Assembly: GCA_002452425.1 (NCBI GenBank)
Contig: DKFQ01000031.1
Span: forward strand, 1 to 8,315
Direction of reading: 5' to 3'
DNA: 8,315 nucleotides
From: Sulfurimonas sp. UBA6792
GTDB taxonomy: Bacteria > Campylobacterota > Campylobacteria > Campylobacterales > Sulfurimonadaceae
Shown here: positions 1-5,810 of the stretch, in pieces
Numbering within the stretch: position 1 is the stretch's first letter
How the letters are laid out: each line of letters begins with the position of its first letter
Translations under genes and position numbers: made by a program
Notes under the pieces: generated by a model
Told to the model about the DNA's origin: nothing
Seen by the model: only the letters and a program-made list of their open reading frames with translations
Database searches by the model: none

Positions 1-103
1 AAAGTTTGTTCATCGTGGCGCAGAGACTGCTTTGCCCCGCATTTTCGCCTATAAACCCATAAAGCATCGTGTGATGTGATATCTCGTTTGCATTATTCAT
101 CAT
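1..103 (-). CDS. 5' end of an unidentified gene, possibly shikimate-dehydrogenase-like (runs off left edge)
   Basis: Only about 34 codons are visible, starting MMNNANEISHHTMLYGF. The start is supported by a good Shine-Dalgarno AAGGAG at 114-109, 5 nt before the first ATG (103-101) and 8 nt before the second (100-98). The start overlaps the last 11 bases of the upstream ferredoxin gene, so the two are translationally linked in one operon. Residues from about 14 (LYGFIGENAGQSSLC, then ATMNK) have the spacing of the AroE N-terminal pattern G-x5-S-x6-N. The usual SxSP-xx-HN residues are mostly absent, so this is a weak hint only. The product would be a cytoplasmic protein cotranscribed with the TorD-like chaperone and the ferredoxin. 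The reading frame is certain; the function is not. Confidence 0.6.
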   Translation of the reverse strand, partial: MMNNANEISHHTMLYGFIGENAGQSSLCATMNKL

Positions 104-1199
104 GATAACTCCTTATTCCCCAAAGTTCTCGTGCCTCTTCCTCTTCTGCTTTGCATCTGTAGCAGAGTTTGTCATTAGAGTTTGTACTAAAAATCATATC
201 GCACTCGCCACATCGTCGCACCCTAAAAGTAATAAGATTTTGCACAGCAGGCTCAAAAAACTCTTTGACGCGATAGCTTGGGGAGAGCTTAATAGCATCT
301 GGTTCACAAACATCATGACAAATATGGCACTTTATACACAAAAATGGGTCAAAATCTATCTTAGAGTTTTTTATGTCCGAACTAAGCGCCCCTGTTGGGC
401 AAACTCTATAACACATCTGACATGCCGTACATGCTTCACCATCAAGAATCTTCATAGAAGTAAATGTAAGCTCATCAGACTCTATAACATGATAAACGGA
501 TGGCTTTTGCACCCTCTTTAGCGCTGTAAAGAAGAGTTTACGTCTCTCGGTGATGCGCTTTTGCTTTAAAAGTGCTATATCACTTTTTTGCAGTGTATGC
601 TCCACAAGCTCATCGGTTGCTTTTTGAATCTCTTTTTCAAACGCATGTTTTGTCTTAAGAACACCCTTAAGGTTGGCTTTAGAGAAAAACTCTCTTCTTG
701 AAGTGCTTGTTTCTTGCTCCTCTTTCTCATACTTGATATTTTCAAGTTTGATAATCGCATCACTCTCCATCGCTTCTAGGATATAAGATGCCTCTTCATG
801 GTTTTTTCGGATTTGCGGCTCGCACTTATGGGCAATTGCACACCCCTCACAGTGTCCCATATCAAAAAGTATCTCTTTTTTCAAAAGAACCATAGCTATG
901 ATATTTTCAATGTTGAGCGCGGCAATACATGGAACATTTTTGTGACAAGAGATAATATTTTCTTTATCTTCTACAAAATCAAAAAAAAGTTCCGTAGCGC
1001 TAAAATCATCCAAAAAAAGCGCTTCGTTGGGACATACCGCATCACATGCGCCACATCCCACACACGCAGAAAAGTTGATGGAAGGAAGAGGATTACTCCC
1101 TACAACAATAGCACCTGTGGGGCAGATAACTTCACACTTGTTGCACTCACTCTCTTTGGAAAGAGAACGTACACAACGGCTAGCTTTAAGCTGTATCAT
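93..1199 (-). CDS. Multi-cluster 4Fe-4S ferredoxin (two 2[4Fe-4S] modules plus extra cysteine groups)
   Basis: This 368-residue, probably cytoplasmic electron-transfer protein has 25 cysteines. Module 1 has C9, C19, C22, C26-P and C46-x2-C49-x2-C52-x3-C56-P, an 8-Cys set with a stretched first motif. Next come C85, C91 and C117-x2-C120-x5-C126, which could bind another centre. A charged helical linker follows (about 130-240), holding SRREFF at 168-172. Module 2 is textbook: C257-x2-C260-x2-C263-x3-C267-P and C288-x2-C291-x2-C294-x3-C298. The C-terminus has C330-x2-C333-x12-C346-x2-C349, a zinc-ribbon or rubredoxin-like knuckle, then an acidic tail. There is no signal peptide or membrane segment. 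Its ATG directly follows the TAG of the TorD-like gene, and its end overlaps the next gene. The context suggests it passes electrons to, or helps assemble, a molybdo-oxidoreductase encoded beyond the left edge; that role is inferred. NapF/NapG-like accessory ferredoxins are the alternative description. Confidence 0.85.
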   Translation of the reverse strand: MIQLKASRCVRSLSKESECNKCEVICPTGAIVVGSNPLPSINFSACVGCGACDAVCPNEALFLDDFSATELFFDFVEDKENIISCHKNVPCIAALNIENIIAMVLLKKEILFDMGHCEGCAIAHKCEPQIRKNHEEASYILEAMESDAIIKLENIKYEKEEQETSTSRREFFSKANLKGVLKTKHAFEKEIQKATDELVEHTLQKSDIALLKQKRITERRKLFFTALKRVQKPSVYHVIESDELTFTSMKILDGEACTACQMCYRVCPTGALSSDIKNSKIDFDPFLCIKCHICHDVCEPDAIKLSPSYRVKEFFEPAVQNLITFRVRRCGECDMIFSTNSNDKLCYRCKAEEEEARELWGIRSYHDE

Positions 1200-1817
1200 C
1201 TACGCGCCAAGCTCACTTGCAAGATACTCATTATCACTCAGTAAAAATTCCAACGCCATATCTGCCGCGTCATAGTACAGAGGGGTTCTTGCCTCATACT
1301 TTACATTGACAAGATACATCGGTGCCCATTTGAGAAGATGTTTGTTTAAAAACTCCATCTCTATGCCTCTGAGCGCTTTTGCCGCTTCCATGTCATTGTC
1401 TTCAAGTGCTTTTATCTCAGCCTCAACTAAGTGGTGCATAAACTCCAACTCAACTCCGATATGATCCGCAGAAATCGTACGCGCCGCTTCATAATCCACC
1501 ATAAAATTATAAGCACTGTAGATATCTGTAACTGGGTTTGCCCCGCCTGTTTCGATTTTTTGGTCTTCTCGCGTATAAAAAGTTTCGTAAGGAATCAAGT
1601 GCAAGAGAGAGAGATTGACAAAATCTGGGTTTAAGTACTCCTCTAAAAGCTCTTTATTGCCAAGCTCTACAAAAAAACTCCACTCTTTAAGTGTTGGGAA
1701 GAAGTCTAAAATATTTGCATCATTTCTGATTGTTTGAAGCATCCCCTCATCGAGTTCTTGCAACAGCACACGAGAGAGAAGCGCATAAATATTGGTTCTT
1801 GCTTTGGTATTTTGCAT
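1200..1817 (-). CDS. TorD/DmsD-family redox-enzyme maturation chaperone
   Basis: A cytoplasmic all-helical chaperone of 205 residues, a normal length for the family. TorD-like proteins bind the signal peptide or apo-form of molybdopterin oxidoreductases and hold them until cofactor is loaded. Family marks are PYETFY at 76-81 (the PxESxY-type motif), DHIGVELEFMHHL at 118-130 (a hallmark segment) and the FLNKHLLKW-x-P block at 156-166, followed by A-x-TPLYY. I chose the ATG at 1817-1815. A longer reading from a GTG at 1859 would add 14 basic, polar residues, would start inside the inverted repeat, and has no ribosome site. The stop codon directly abuts the ferredoxin ATG, so the two are cotranscribed. 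The client enzyme is not in the window; formate dehydrogenase or another Tat-exported molybdo-enzyme is the likeliest guess. The family call is firm; the client is inference. Confidence 0.85.
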   Translation of the reverse strand: MQNTKARTNIYALLSRVLLQELDEGMLQTIRNDANILDFFPTLKEWSFFVELGNKELLEEYLNPDFVNLSLLHLIPYETFYTREDQKIETGGANPVTDIYSAYNFMVDYEAARTISADHIGVELEFMHHLVEAEIKALEDNDMEAAKALRGIEMEFLNKHLLKWAPMYLVNVKYEARTPLYYDAADMALEFLLSDNEYLASELGA

Positions 1818-1839
1818 TTTTTTATTTTCTTTATATGTA

Positions 1840-1845
1840 ATTTTA
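1840..1845 (-). promoter_or_regulatory. Candidate -10 box of the torD-ferredoxin operon
   Basis: On the minus strand this reads TAAAAT, a good Campylobacterota -10 box. It would start transcription near 1833 and leave a leader of about 16 nt before the ATG at 1817. There is no recognisable -35; that position is filled by the inverted repeat at 1853-1888, centred about 37 bp upstream of the predicted start, as expected for an activator-dependent promoter. Confidence 0.4.
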
Positions 1846-1852
1846 CTAATGT

Positions 1853-1888
1853 TACGCACTAAAACGAACTCGTCCGCTTTAGTGCGTA
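1853..1888. repeat. Perfect 11-bp inverted repeat upstream of torD (candidate operator)
   Basis: The left arm TACGCACTAAA (1853-1863) and right arm TTTAGTGCGTA (1878-1888) are exact complements around a 14-nt spacer, with 25 bp between arm centres. A related third half-site, TTTAGTGTGA (1898-1907), repeats the right arm exactly 20 bp further on. Neither strand has a T-run after the stem, which argues against a terminator. Binding by a dimeric regulator controlling the chaperone-ferredoxin operon is the simplest reading; the regulator is not identifiable. A 5'-leader hairpin is possible if transcription starts at the upstream -10 box near 1907-1912. Confidence 0.6.
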
Positions 1889-1906
1889 CTATCAGATTTT
1901 AGTGTG

Positions 1907-1912
1907 ATTTTA
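1907..1912 (-). promoter_or_regulatory. Alternative -10 box for the torD operon
   Basis: A second TAAAAT on the minus strand, within GATAAAATC. If used, transcription starts near 1900 and the inverted repeat lies in an 83-nt leader. Its last base overlaps the third half-site (1898-1907). It is weaker in context than the box at 1840-1845, and both may be chance matches in AT-rich DNA. Confidence 0.25.
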
Positions 1913-1947
1913 TCTAAAAAGTATAAATCTAGTATTATTTGGTATTT

Positions 1948-3303
1948 TTATATCCCCTCCGCAATCATCGCATCAGCCACTCTTTTAAATCCTGCTATGT
2001 TTGCGCCATCAACATAGTTCCCCTCAACACCGTACTCTTTTGCCGTAAGCGCAACTCTTTTGCAGATTTGCTGCATCGTCTCTTTAAGCTTTGCATCAAC
2101 ATCTTCAAAACTCCATCGCTGCATAGAAGCATTTTGGCTCATCTCAAACTCACTTACAGCCACGCCACCCGCATTGGCAGCTTTGGCTGGAGCAAAAGAG
2201 ATTTGCTGGCTTAAAAAGAGTGCGATTGCTTCTGGCGTAGAGGGCATATTTGCTCCCTCAGCTACGCAAACGCATCCATTGGCTATGAGATTTTGTGCAT
2301 CTGCCTCAGAAAGTTCATTTTGTGTTGCACAAGGAAATGCCCCATAACAAGGGATGTTCCATACAGGATGCTGCCCTTGTGGATACTCTAAAGCAGTGAT
2401 ATATTTTGCCTCTGGGTGTACCTCAACATACCGCTGCAGTGAGCTTCTCTGATTCATCTTCAGCTCTTTAAGCAGTGCCAAATCTACGCCACGTTGGTCA
2501 TAGATCATACCATTAGAATCACTACAACTCACTGGGATAGCTCCCTCTTGATACAGTTTTTCTATAGTATGCAGCGCTACATTGCCCGCACCGCTCACTG
2601 TACAGATTTTTCCCGCAAGAGACTCTTTTTTTTGCATCTCAAGCATCGCTTGCGTAAAGTAAACAACACCATACCCCGTAGCCTCTGGTCTCATAAGAGA
2701 GCCGCCAAACATAAAAGGCTTTCCTGTTAAGATACCATCATACGAAGCAGTGATTTTTTTATACGCGCCAAAAAGATAGCCTATCTCTCTGCCACCCACC
2801 CCTATGTCCCCCGCGGGAACATCGATTCTAGCGCCTATGTATTTGTAAAGTTCATGCATATATGCAGCACAAAAACGCATAATCTCAAACTCGCTTCTGC
2901 CTTTAGGGTTGAAATCACTTCCTCCTTTAGCACCGCCTATAGGAAGTCCTGTGAGCGCATTTTTAAAAATCTGCTCAAAACCTAAAAATTTTAAAACGCC
3001 CTCATTCACACTTGGGTGAAAACGAAGTCCCCCTTTGTAGGGTCCGAGTGTGTTGTTAAACTGCACACGGTAGCCAGTATTTACCTCTATCTCATTTTTG
3101 TCGTTGAGCCATGTCACTTTAAACTTGATGATCCTATCAGGTATGACAAGTCTCTCTAAAATCGCGTATTTTTGATAGCGCGCATCAGACTCTAAAAGCG
3201 GAGCAATCGAGTAAACAATCTCCTCCATAGCCTGATAAAAAACACTCTCATTCGACCCTCTGTTTTGTTCAAATTTTTTTATCTCTTCTTCTGCTATGCC
3301 CAT
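1948..3303 (-). CDS. gdhA: NADP-type glutamate dehydrogenase
   Basis: A cytoplasmic enzyme that interconverts 2-oxoglutarate plus ammonia and glutamate, normally a hexamer working in ammonia assimilation. It has 451 residues, typical of the roughly 450-residue family. The substrate domain shows GPYKGGLRFHPSVN (87-100, Lys90), the active-site block PIGGAKGGSDFNPKG (121-135, Lys126) and PAGDIGVGGREIGYLFG (163-179, Asp166). The nucleotide domain has the Rossmann turn SGAGNVA (237-243) and SDSNG (261-265), the serine-containing version usual in NADP-preferring members. PCATQNEL and AEGANMP follow. The ATG at 3303-3301 was chosen because AGGA (3314-3311) sits 7 nt before it and the -10 box lies just upstream. 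In-frame ATGs further out fall at or beyond the promoter. At 317-325 the sequence reads IPCYGAFPC, where homologues I recall have CDIALPC-like residues. It is divergent from the next gene, with a shared operator-like palindrome. Confidence 0.95.
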   Translation of the reverse strand: MGIAEEEIKKFEQNRGSNESVFYQAMEEIVYSIAPLLESDARYQKYAILERLVIPDRIIKFKVTWLNDKNEIEVNTGYRVQFNNTLGPYKGGLRFHPSVNEGVLKFLGFEQIFKNALTGLPIGGAKGGSDFNPKGRSEFEIMRFCAAYMHELYKYIGARIDVPAGDIGVGGREIGYLFGAYKKITASYDGILTGKPFMFGGSLMRPEATGYGVVYFTQAMLEMQKKESLAGKICTVSGAGNVALHTIEKLYQEGAIPVSCSDSNGMIYDQRGVDLALLKELKMNQRSSLQRYVEVHPEAKYITALEYPQGQHPVWNIPCYGAFPCATQNELSEADAQNLIANGCVCVAEGANMPSTPEAIALFLSQQISFAPAKAANAGGVAVSEFEMSQNASMQRWSFEDVDAKLKETMQQICKRVALTAKEYGVEGNYVDGANIAGFKRVADAMIAEGI

Positions 3304-3310
3304 TTTTGCA

Positions 3311-3314
3311 TCCT
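3311..3314 (-). promoter_or_regulatory. Ribosome-binding site fixing the gdhA start
   Basis: The minus strand reads CAGGATGCAAAAATGG, with AGGA 7 nt before the ATG at 3303. This favours the 451-residue product over N-terminally longer readings. Confidence 0.65.
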
Positions 3315-3334
3315 GTTTTTTTGTAAAAGATGTC

Positions 3335-3340
3335 ATTTTA
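3335..3340 (-). promoter_or_regulatory. -10 box of gdhA
   Basis: The minus strand reads TATGTAAAATGAC, with TAAAAT as the -10 hexamer. The predicted start is near 3328, giving a leader of about 25 nt to the ATG at 3303. The palindrome at 3351-3377 would cover roughly -23 to -49, the -35 region of this promoter. Confidence 0.5.
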
Positions 3341-3350
3341 CATAATTTTG

Positions 3351-3377
3351 ACATAAAACAAATTGATTGTTTTATGT
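3351..3377. promoter_or_regulatory. Operator-like palindrome between gdhA and the membrane-protein gene
   Basis: ACATAAAACAA (3351-3361) and TTGTTTTATGT (3367-3377) are perfect 11-bp complementary arms around the 5-nt spacer ATTGA. The site lies midway between two divergent -10 boxes, centred about 36 bp upstream of the predicted gdhA start and 32 bp upstream of the predicted start of the other gene. One dimer bound here could control both genes. I do not recognise it as a standard Fur, FNR/CRP, ArgR or NtrC site. Confidence 0.6.
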
Positions 3378-3380
3378 ATA

Positions 3381-3389
3381 TGTTAAAAT
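3381..3389 (+). promoter_or_regulatory. Extended -10 promoter of the membrane-protein gene
   Basis: TGTTAAAAT is a TG-N-TAAAAT extended -10 element. It predicts a transcript starting near 3396, downstream of the in-frame ATGs at 3374 and 3380. If so, those ATGs are not in the message and translation must begin later. A TTGACA at 3348-3353 is too far away (30 bp) to be the partner -35. Confidence 0.5.
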
Positions 3390-3397
3390 TCCATAAA

Positions 3398-3403
3398 AAA
3401 GGA
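3398..3403 (+). promoter_or_regulatory. Ribosome-binding site in front of an AUC codon
   Basis: AAAGGA is the only strong purine-rich site near the start of the membrane-protein gene. It lies 6 nt before ATC at 3410. No ATG, GTG or TTG occurs in frame at the expected distance. Confidence 0.5.
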
Positions 3404-3409
3404 TTTCCC

Positions 3410-3826
3410 ATCACGTACACATTTATCCATACTATTCATATCTTTTCAGTCTTTATCTATGGCGGTTTTTTATTTGTCGATGTTCTTTTTCTCTCTAAAA
3501 TGAACCAAACGCTTAGCGATGCAGAGCACACAAAGGCAAGAGAAGCCATTATGATGCATGTTAGAAAAGTCGTACCTTACGCTCTTATGGTAGCTGTTGC
3601 TAGTGGGCTTTACCTTTTTTCACAAGCTTTTGGCAAGATAGAAAATGGCGCACTCTCCTACTTTCAGACACTTCTTTCTATCAAAGCATTTTTTGGATTA
3701 TGGCTGGGTTTAAGAGGCATCAACCAAAAACTTTTCAAAATAAATCCTTGGGTATTTAAGAGCCATTTTTTTCCATTTAGCCTCGTCGTTATCATCATTC
3801 TTCTCTCGCAATTTATGTATTTATAA
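3410..3826 (+). CDS. Small 4-helix membrane protein, CopD/HemJ-like in shape; probable AUC start
   Basis: About 138 residues, an inner-membrane protein with four hydrophobic segments. From the proposed start these are roughly residues 4-26 (with H7 and H10 in FIHTIHIF, then YGGFLFVD), 57-75 (VVPYALMVAVASGLYLF), 82-104 (around SIKAFFGLWLGLRG) and 117-136. A histidine followed by VRK precedes the second helix, and another histidine precedes the fourth (KSHFFPF). Size, topology and histidines near helix ends resemble the CopD/DUF2269/HemJ-type small membrane proteins, but I cannot assign a reaction. The start was set at ATC 3410 because AAAGGA lies 6 nt upstream and the promoter at 3381-3389 would exclude the ATGs at 3374 and 3380. 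The alternative is a 150-residue product from 3374, which lacks a ribosome site. The next in-frame ATG (3500) would remove the first helix. It is divergent from gdhA. Confidence 0.75.
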   Translation: MTYTFIHTIHIFSVFIYGGFLFVDVLFLSKMNQTLSDAEHTKAREAIMMHVRKVVPYALMVAVASGLYLFSQAFGKIENGALSYFQTLLSIKAFFGLWLGLRGINQKLFKINPWVFKSHFFPFSLVVIIILLSQFMYL

Positions 3827-3849
3827 ATTTGAATTTATAAGATAAATTC
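3821..3849. repeat. Overlapping AT-rich inverted repeats between the membrane-protein and chemoreceptor genes
   Basis: TTATAAATT (3821-3829) pairs perfectly with AATTTATAA (3832-3840) across 2 nt. GAATTTAT (3831-3838) pairs perfectly with ATAAATTC (3842-3849) across 3 nt. The middle arm is shared, so only one hairpin can form at a time. The first arm covers the stop codon of the membrane-protein gene. There is no G+C stem or T-run, so a classical terminator is unlikely. A regulator-binding array upstream of the chemoreceptor promoter is as plausible as an RNA structure. Confidence 0.45.
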
Positions 3850-3870
3850 ATAATATTCTTGAAAAAAATA

Positions 3871-3879
3871 TGCTATGAT
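3871..3879 (+). promoter_or_regulatory. Extended -10 promoter of the chemoreceptor gene
   Basis: TGCTATGAT is a TG-N-TATGAT extended -10. The predicted start is near 3886, giving a leader of about 22 nt. No convincing sigma-28 or sigma-54 promoter is seen in the gap. The ribosome site AAAGG (3897-3901) lies 6 nt before the ATG at 3908. Confidence 0.5.
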
Positions 3880-3907
3880 TCAAGCAAATAAGAATTAAAG
3901 GTTTTGG

Positions 3908-5806
3908 ATGTTTCAAAAACTAAGTATTTACAAGAAGATGAATTATTTCATCGCTATGGTGACAATCTCTGTCTTCTCCGCTGCGGTATCCATTTTTATA
4001 GCGATGGGGCATATTGACTCAAAGTATGAGCATTTGCATGAAAACTCAATGATAGGTGGTTTGACCACACTGAAGATTGAAAAAAATCTCAATTACGTCA
4101 GCAGACTCTCAAGAGACATTATGCTGGGTGGCAGTTACGACAAAAATATAGAAAATCTTGAAAAAACGATTCACGAAGTGGAGAGTGGTTTTGTAACATT
4201 AGAGAAGCTAATGGAAAAAGAGAACTCTTTAGGAATGGTTCAAGAGGCAAAAAACTCCACGATGCTCTTTTTAAACAACACGCTTGCGATGATGAAAAAA
4301 TTGACTCCGGCAACCATAGAAGAAGATAAAACTCGCATTTATGCAAACTACTCCAAAGAGCTCACTCCTTATGCAAACACTTCAAGAGACTCTTTTAAAA
4401 AGCTTGTCGATCTAAAATCAAAAGAGCTTGAAGAGGACTCTTTTGCTCTTGGCAAAGAGATAAACTTTTTCAAGTATCTCGCACTCATCGCAGGTATTAT
4501 TGTAGGTCTTGTTGTACTTATCTTGGCAACTGTCATTAGAAAATCGATAACTTCAGGGATTAACGACTTCACATCCATCATAAGCCATGTTGCCAAAGGT
4601 GATTTTAGCCAAAAAGCAGCGGCAACAGACAAAGAGACGGAACTCGGGATTATGGGGTACGAACTCTCTAAGCTTATCGGGCATACAAAAGATCTTATCC
4701 GTGAAATCAACACAACCATTACAGATGCATCTAAAGGTGTCTTTTCACACAATATCTCTTCAGAAGGCATGGGTGGCGAATTTGTCGATGCGATAGAGAG
4801 CGTGAGAAAAAGCATCGATTTTATGAAGACACAAAATGCAAAAGCACAGCGCGATGTTTTCAACTCAAAAATCAGTACAAAAAGTGTCAATGTTTCAGAG
4901 TCACTCTCGCTTATTATCTCTGATTTGAGCTCAAATATCAACGACCTAAAAACGATAACTTCTGCAACAAAAAGTGCTTCTGAGCTTGCAATGAACTCAC
5001 GTAATGATATTTCAGACATCACAAGAGAGCTCAACGCACTCACAGAGCAAGTCAACAGTAACAACCACAGCATCTCTGAGATAGCAAATCAAGCAAATGA
5101 GATTACCTCAGTTATCCAACTCATCACAGACATCGCAGACCAAACGAACCTTCTTGCGCTCAATGCAGCCATCGAAGCAGCACGCGCTGGAGAGCATGGA
5201 AGAGGATTTGCAGTTGTTGCCGATGAAGTACGTAAGCTTGCAGAGAGAACCCATAAAGCAACAGGCGAAATCTCTGTCTCTATCAAATCTCTCCAACAAG
5301 ATATGAATGAGATTCAAACAAGTTCTGAAAGTATGAAAGTAACAGTTGAAGACTCAACACAAAAGATGAATGGATTTGAAGATACTCTCATCGCACTCAG
5401 CGACAACTCTTCAAAGATGGTTGACTACTCCTACACGATGGAAAACAGCGTCTTTGTCGTTCTTGCAAAACTTGAACATATCTTATACAAATCACGTGTT
5501 TACAACTCTATCATCTCGCTTCATAAAATGTTCGAACAGCAAAACACGCATGAGTGTGAACTCGGTGCGTGGCATGATGCTGAGGGAAAGAGAAGATTTT
5601 CTCAAACAACATCGTTTGGCAAACTAGCAGCGCCGCATGAGATAGTACACCGCAATGCAAACGCAAACTTAGCGTATCTTGAGCATAATGCAGAGGTGAC
5701 GACCCTTAACAATGCGCAAAATATTATTGACAACTTTGACCATATGGAAAAAGCTTCTGAAGAACTTTTTGAACTCTTAGATAAAATGCTTCAAGAGTCT
5801 AAGTAG
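3908..5806 (+). CDS. Methyl-accepting chemotaxis protein with C-terminal CZB zinc-binding domain
   Basis: A 632-residue inner-membrane chemoreceptor that controls CheA through CheW. Helix 1 (about 12-34) and helix 2 (about 189-210) flank a periplasmic domain of about 150 residues that is predicted to be helical, probably a four-helix bundle; the ligand is unknown. A HAMP domain follows (about 211-265), then a HAMP-like repeat (about 266-310, with G277-V-F and G290-EF). The signalling helices have the conserved tip DIADQTNLLALNAAIEAARAG at 408-428 and GFAVVADEVRKLA after it. The C-terminus (about 516-590) is a CZB domain. Its expected zinc ligands are H524, C550 (in C-ELGAW), H577 and H581, the 3-His/1-Cys pattern known from TlpD and DgcZ. 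There is no CheR/CheB-docking pentapeptide at the end. The family suggests sensing of zinc or of thiol-reactive oxidants by the CZB, in addition to the periplasmic signal. It is transcribed alone and meets the next gene tail to tail across 4 bp. Confidence 0.95.
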   Translation: MFQKLSIYKKMNYFIAMVTISVFSAAVSIFIAMGHIDSKYEHLHENSMIGGLTTLKIEKNLNYVSRLSRDIMLGGSYDKNIENLEKTIHEVESGFVTLEKLMEKENSLGMVQEAKNSTMLFLNNTLAMMKKLTPATIEEDKTRIYANYSKELTPYANTSRDSFKKLVDLKSKELEEDSFALGKEINFFKYLALIAGIIVGLVVLILATVIRKSITSGINDFTSIISHVAKGDFSQKAAATDKETELGIMGYELSKLIGHTKDLIREINTTITDASKGVFSHNISSEGMGGEFVDAIESVRKSIDFMKTQNAKAQRDVFNSKISTKSVNVSESLSLIISDLSSNINDLKTITSATKSASELAMNSRNDISDITRELNALTEQVNSNNHSISEIANQANEITSVIQLITDIADQTNLLALNAAIEAARAGEHGRGFAVVADEVRKLAERTHKATGEISVSIKSLQQDMNEIQTSSESMKVTVEDSTQKMNGFEDTLIALSDNSSKMVDYSYTMENSVFVVLAKLEHILYKSRVYNSIISLHKMFEQQNTHECELGAWHDAEGKRRFSQTTSFGKLAAPHEIVHRNANANLAYLEHNAEVTTLNNAQNIIDNFDHMEKASEELFELLDKMLQESK

Positions 5807-5810
5807 GTTA

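Noticed and set aside
798..1244. Plus-strand open frame (148 codons) opposite the ferredoxin and torD genes
   Set aside because: It runs across the junction of two firmly assigned minus-strand genes and shows no protein-family features.
1818..1859. GTG start extending the TorD-like protein by 14 residues
   Set aside because: The GTG lies inside the inverted repeat and has no ribosome site; the ATG at 1817 gives the usual family length.
1853..1888. Inverted repeat as an intrinsic terminator of gdhA
   Set aside because: No T-run follows the stem on the minus strand, and it sits about 60 bp past the gdhA stop, beside the next promoter.
3348..3353. TTGACA as a -35 box for the membrane-protein gene
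   Set aside because: The spacing to the best -10 (TAAAAT at 3384-3389) is 30 bp; at 17 bp there is no acceptable -10.
3374..3382. ATG codons at 3374 and 3380 as the start of the membrane protein
   Set aside because: They have no ribosome site, and they lie in or beside the operator and upstream of the predicted transcript start; kept only as an alternative.
3304..3420. N-terminal extension of glutamate dehydrogenase up to 3420
   Set aside because: It would translate through the divergent promoter and palindrome, exceeds the family length, and a good ribosome site marks the ATG at 3303.
4369..5073. Long open frame (234 codons) antisense to the chemoreceptor gene
   Set aside because: It mirrors the sense codons of a clearly conserved receptor, has no ribosome site or recognisable domain, and is rich in Ser/Leu as expected of an antisense shadow.
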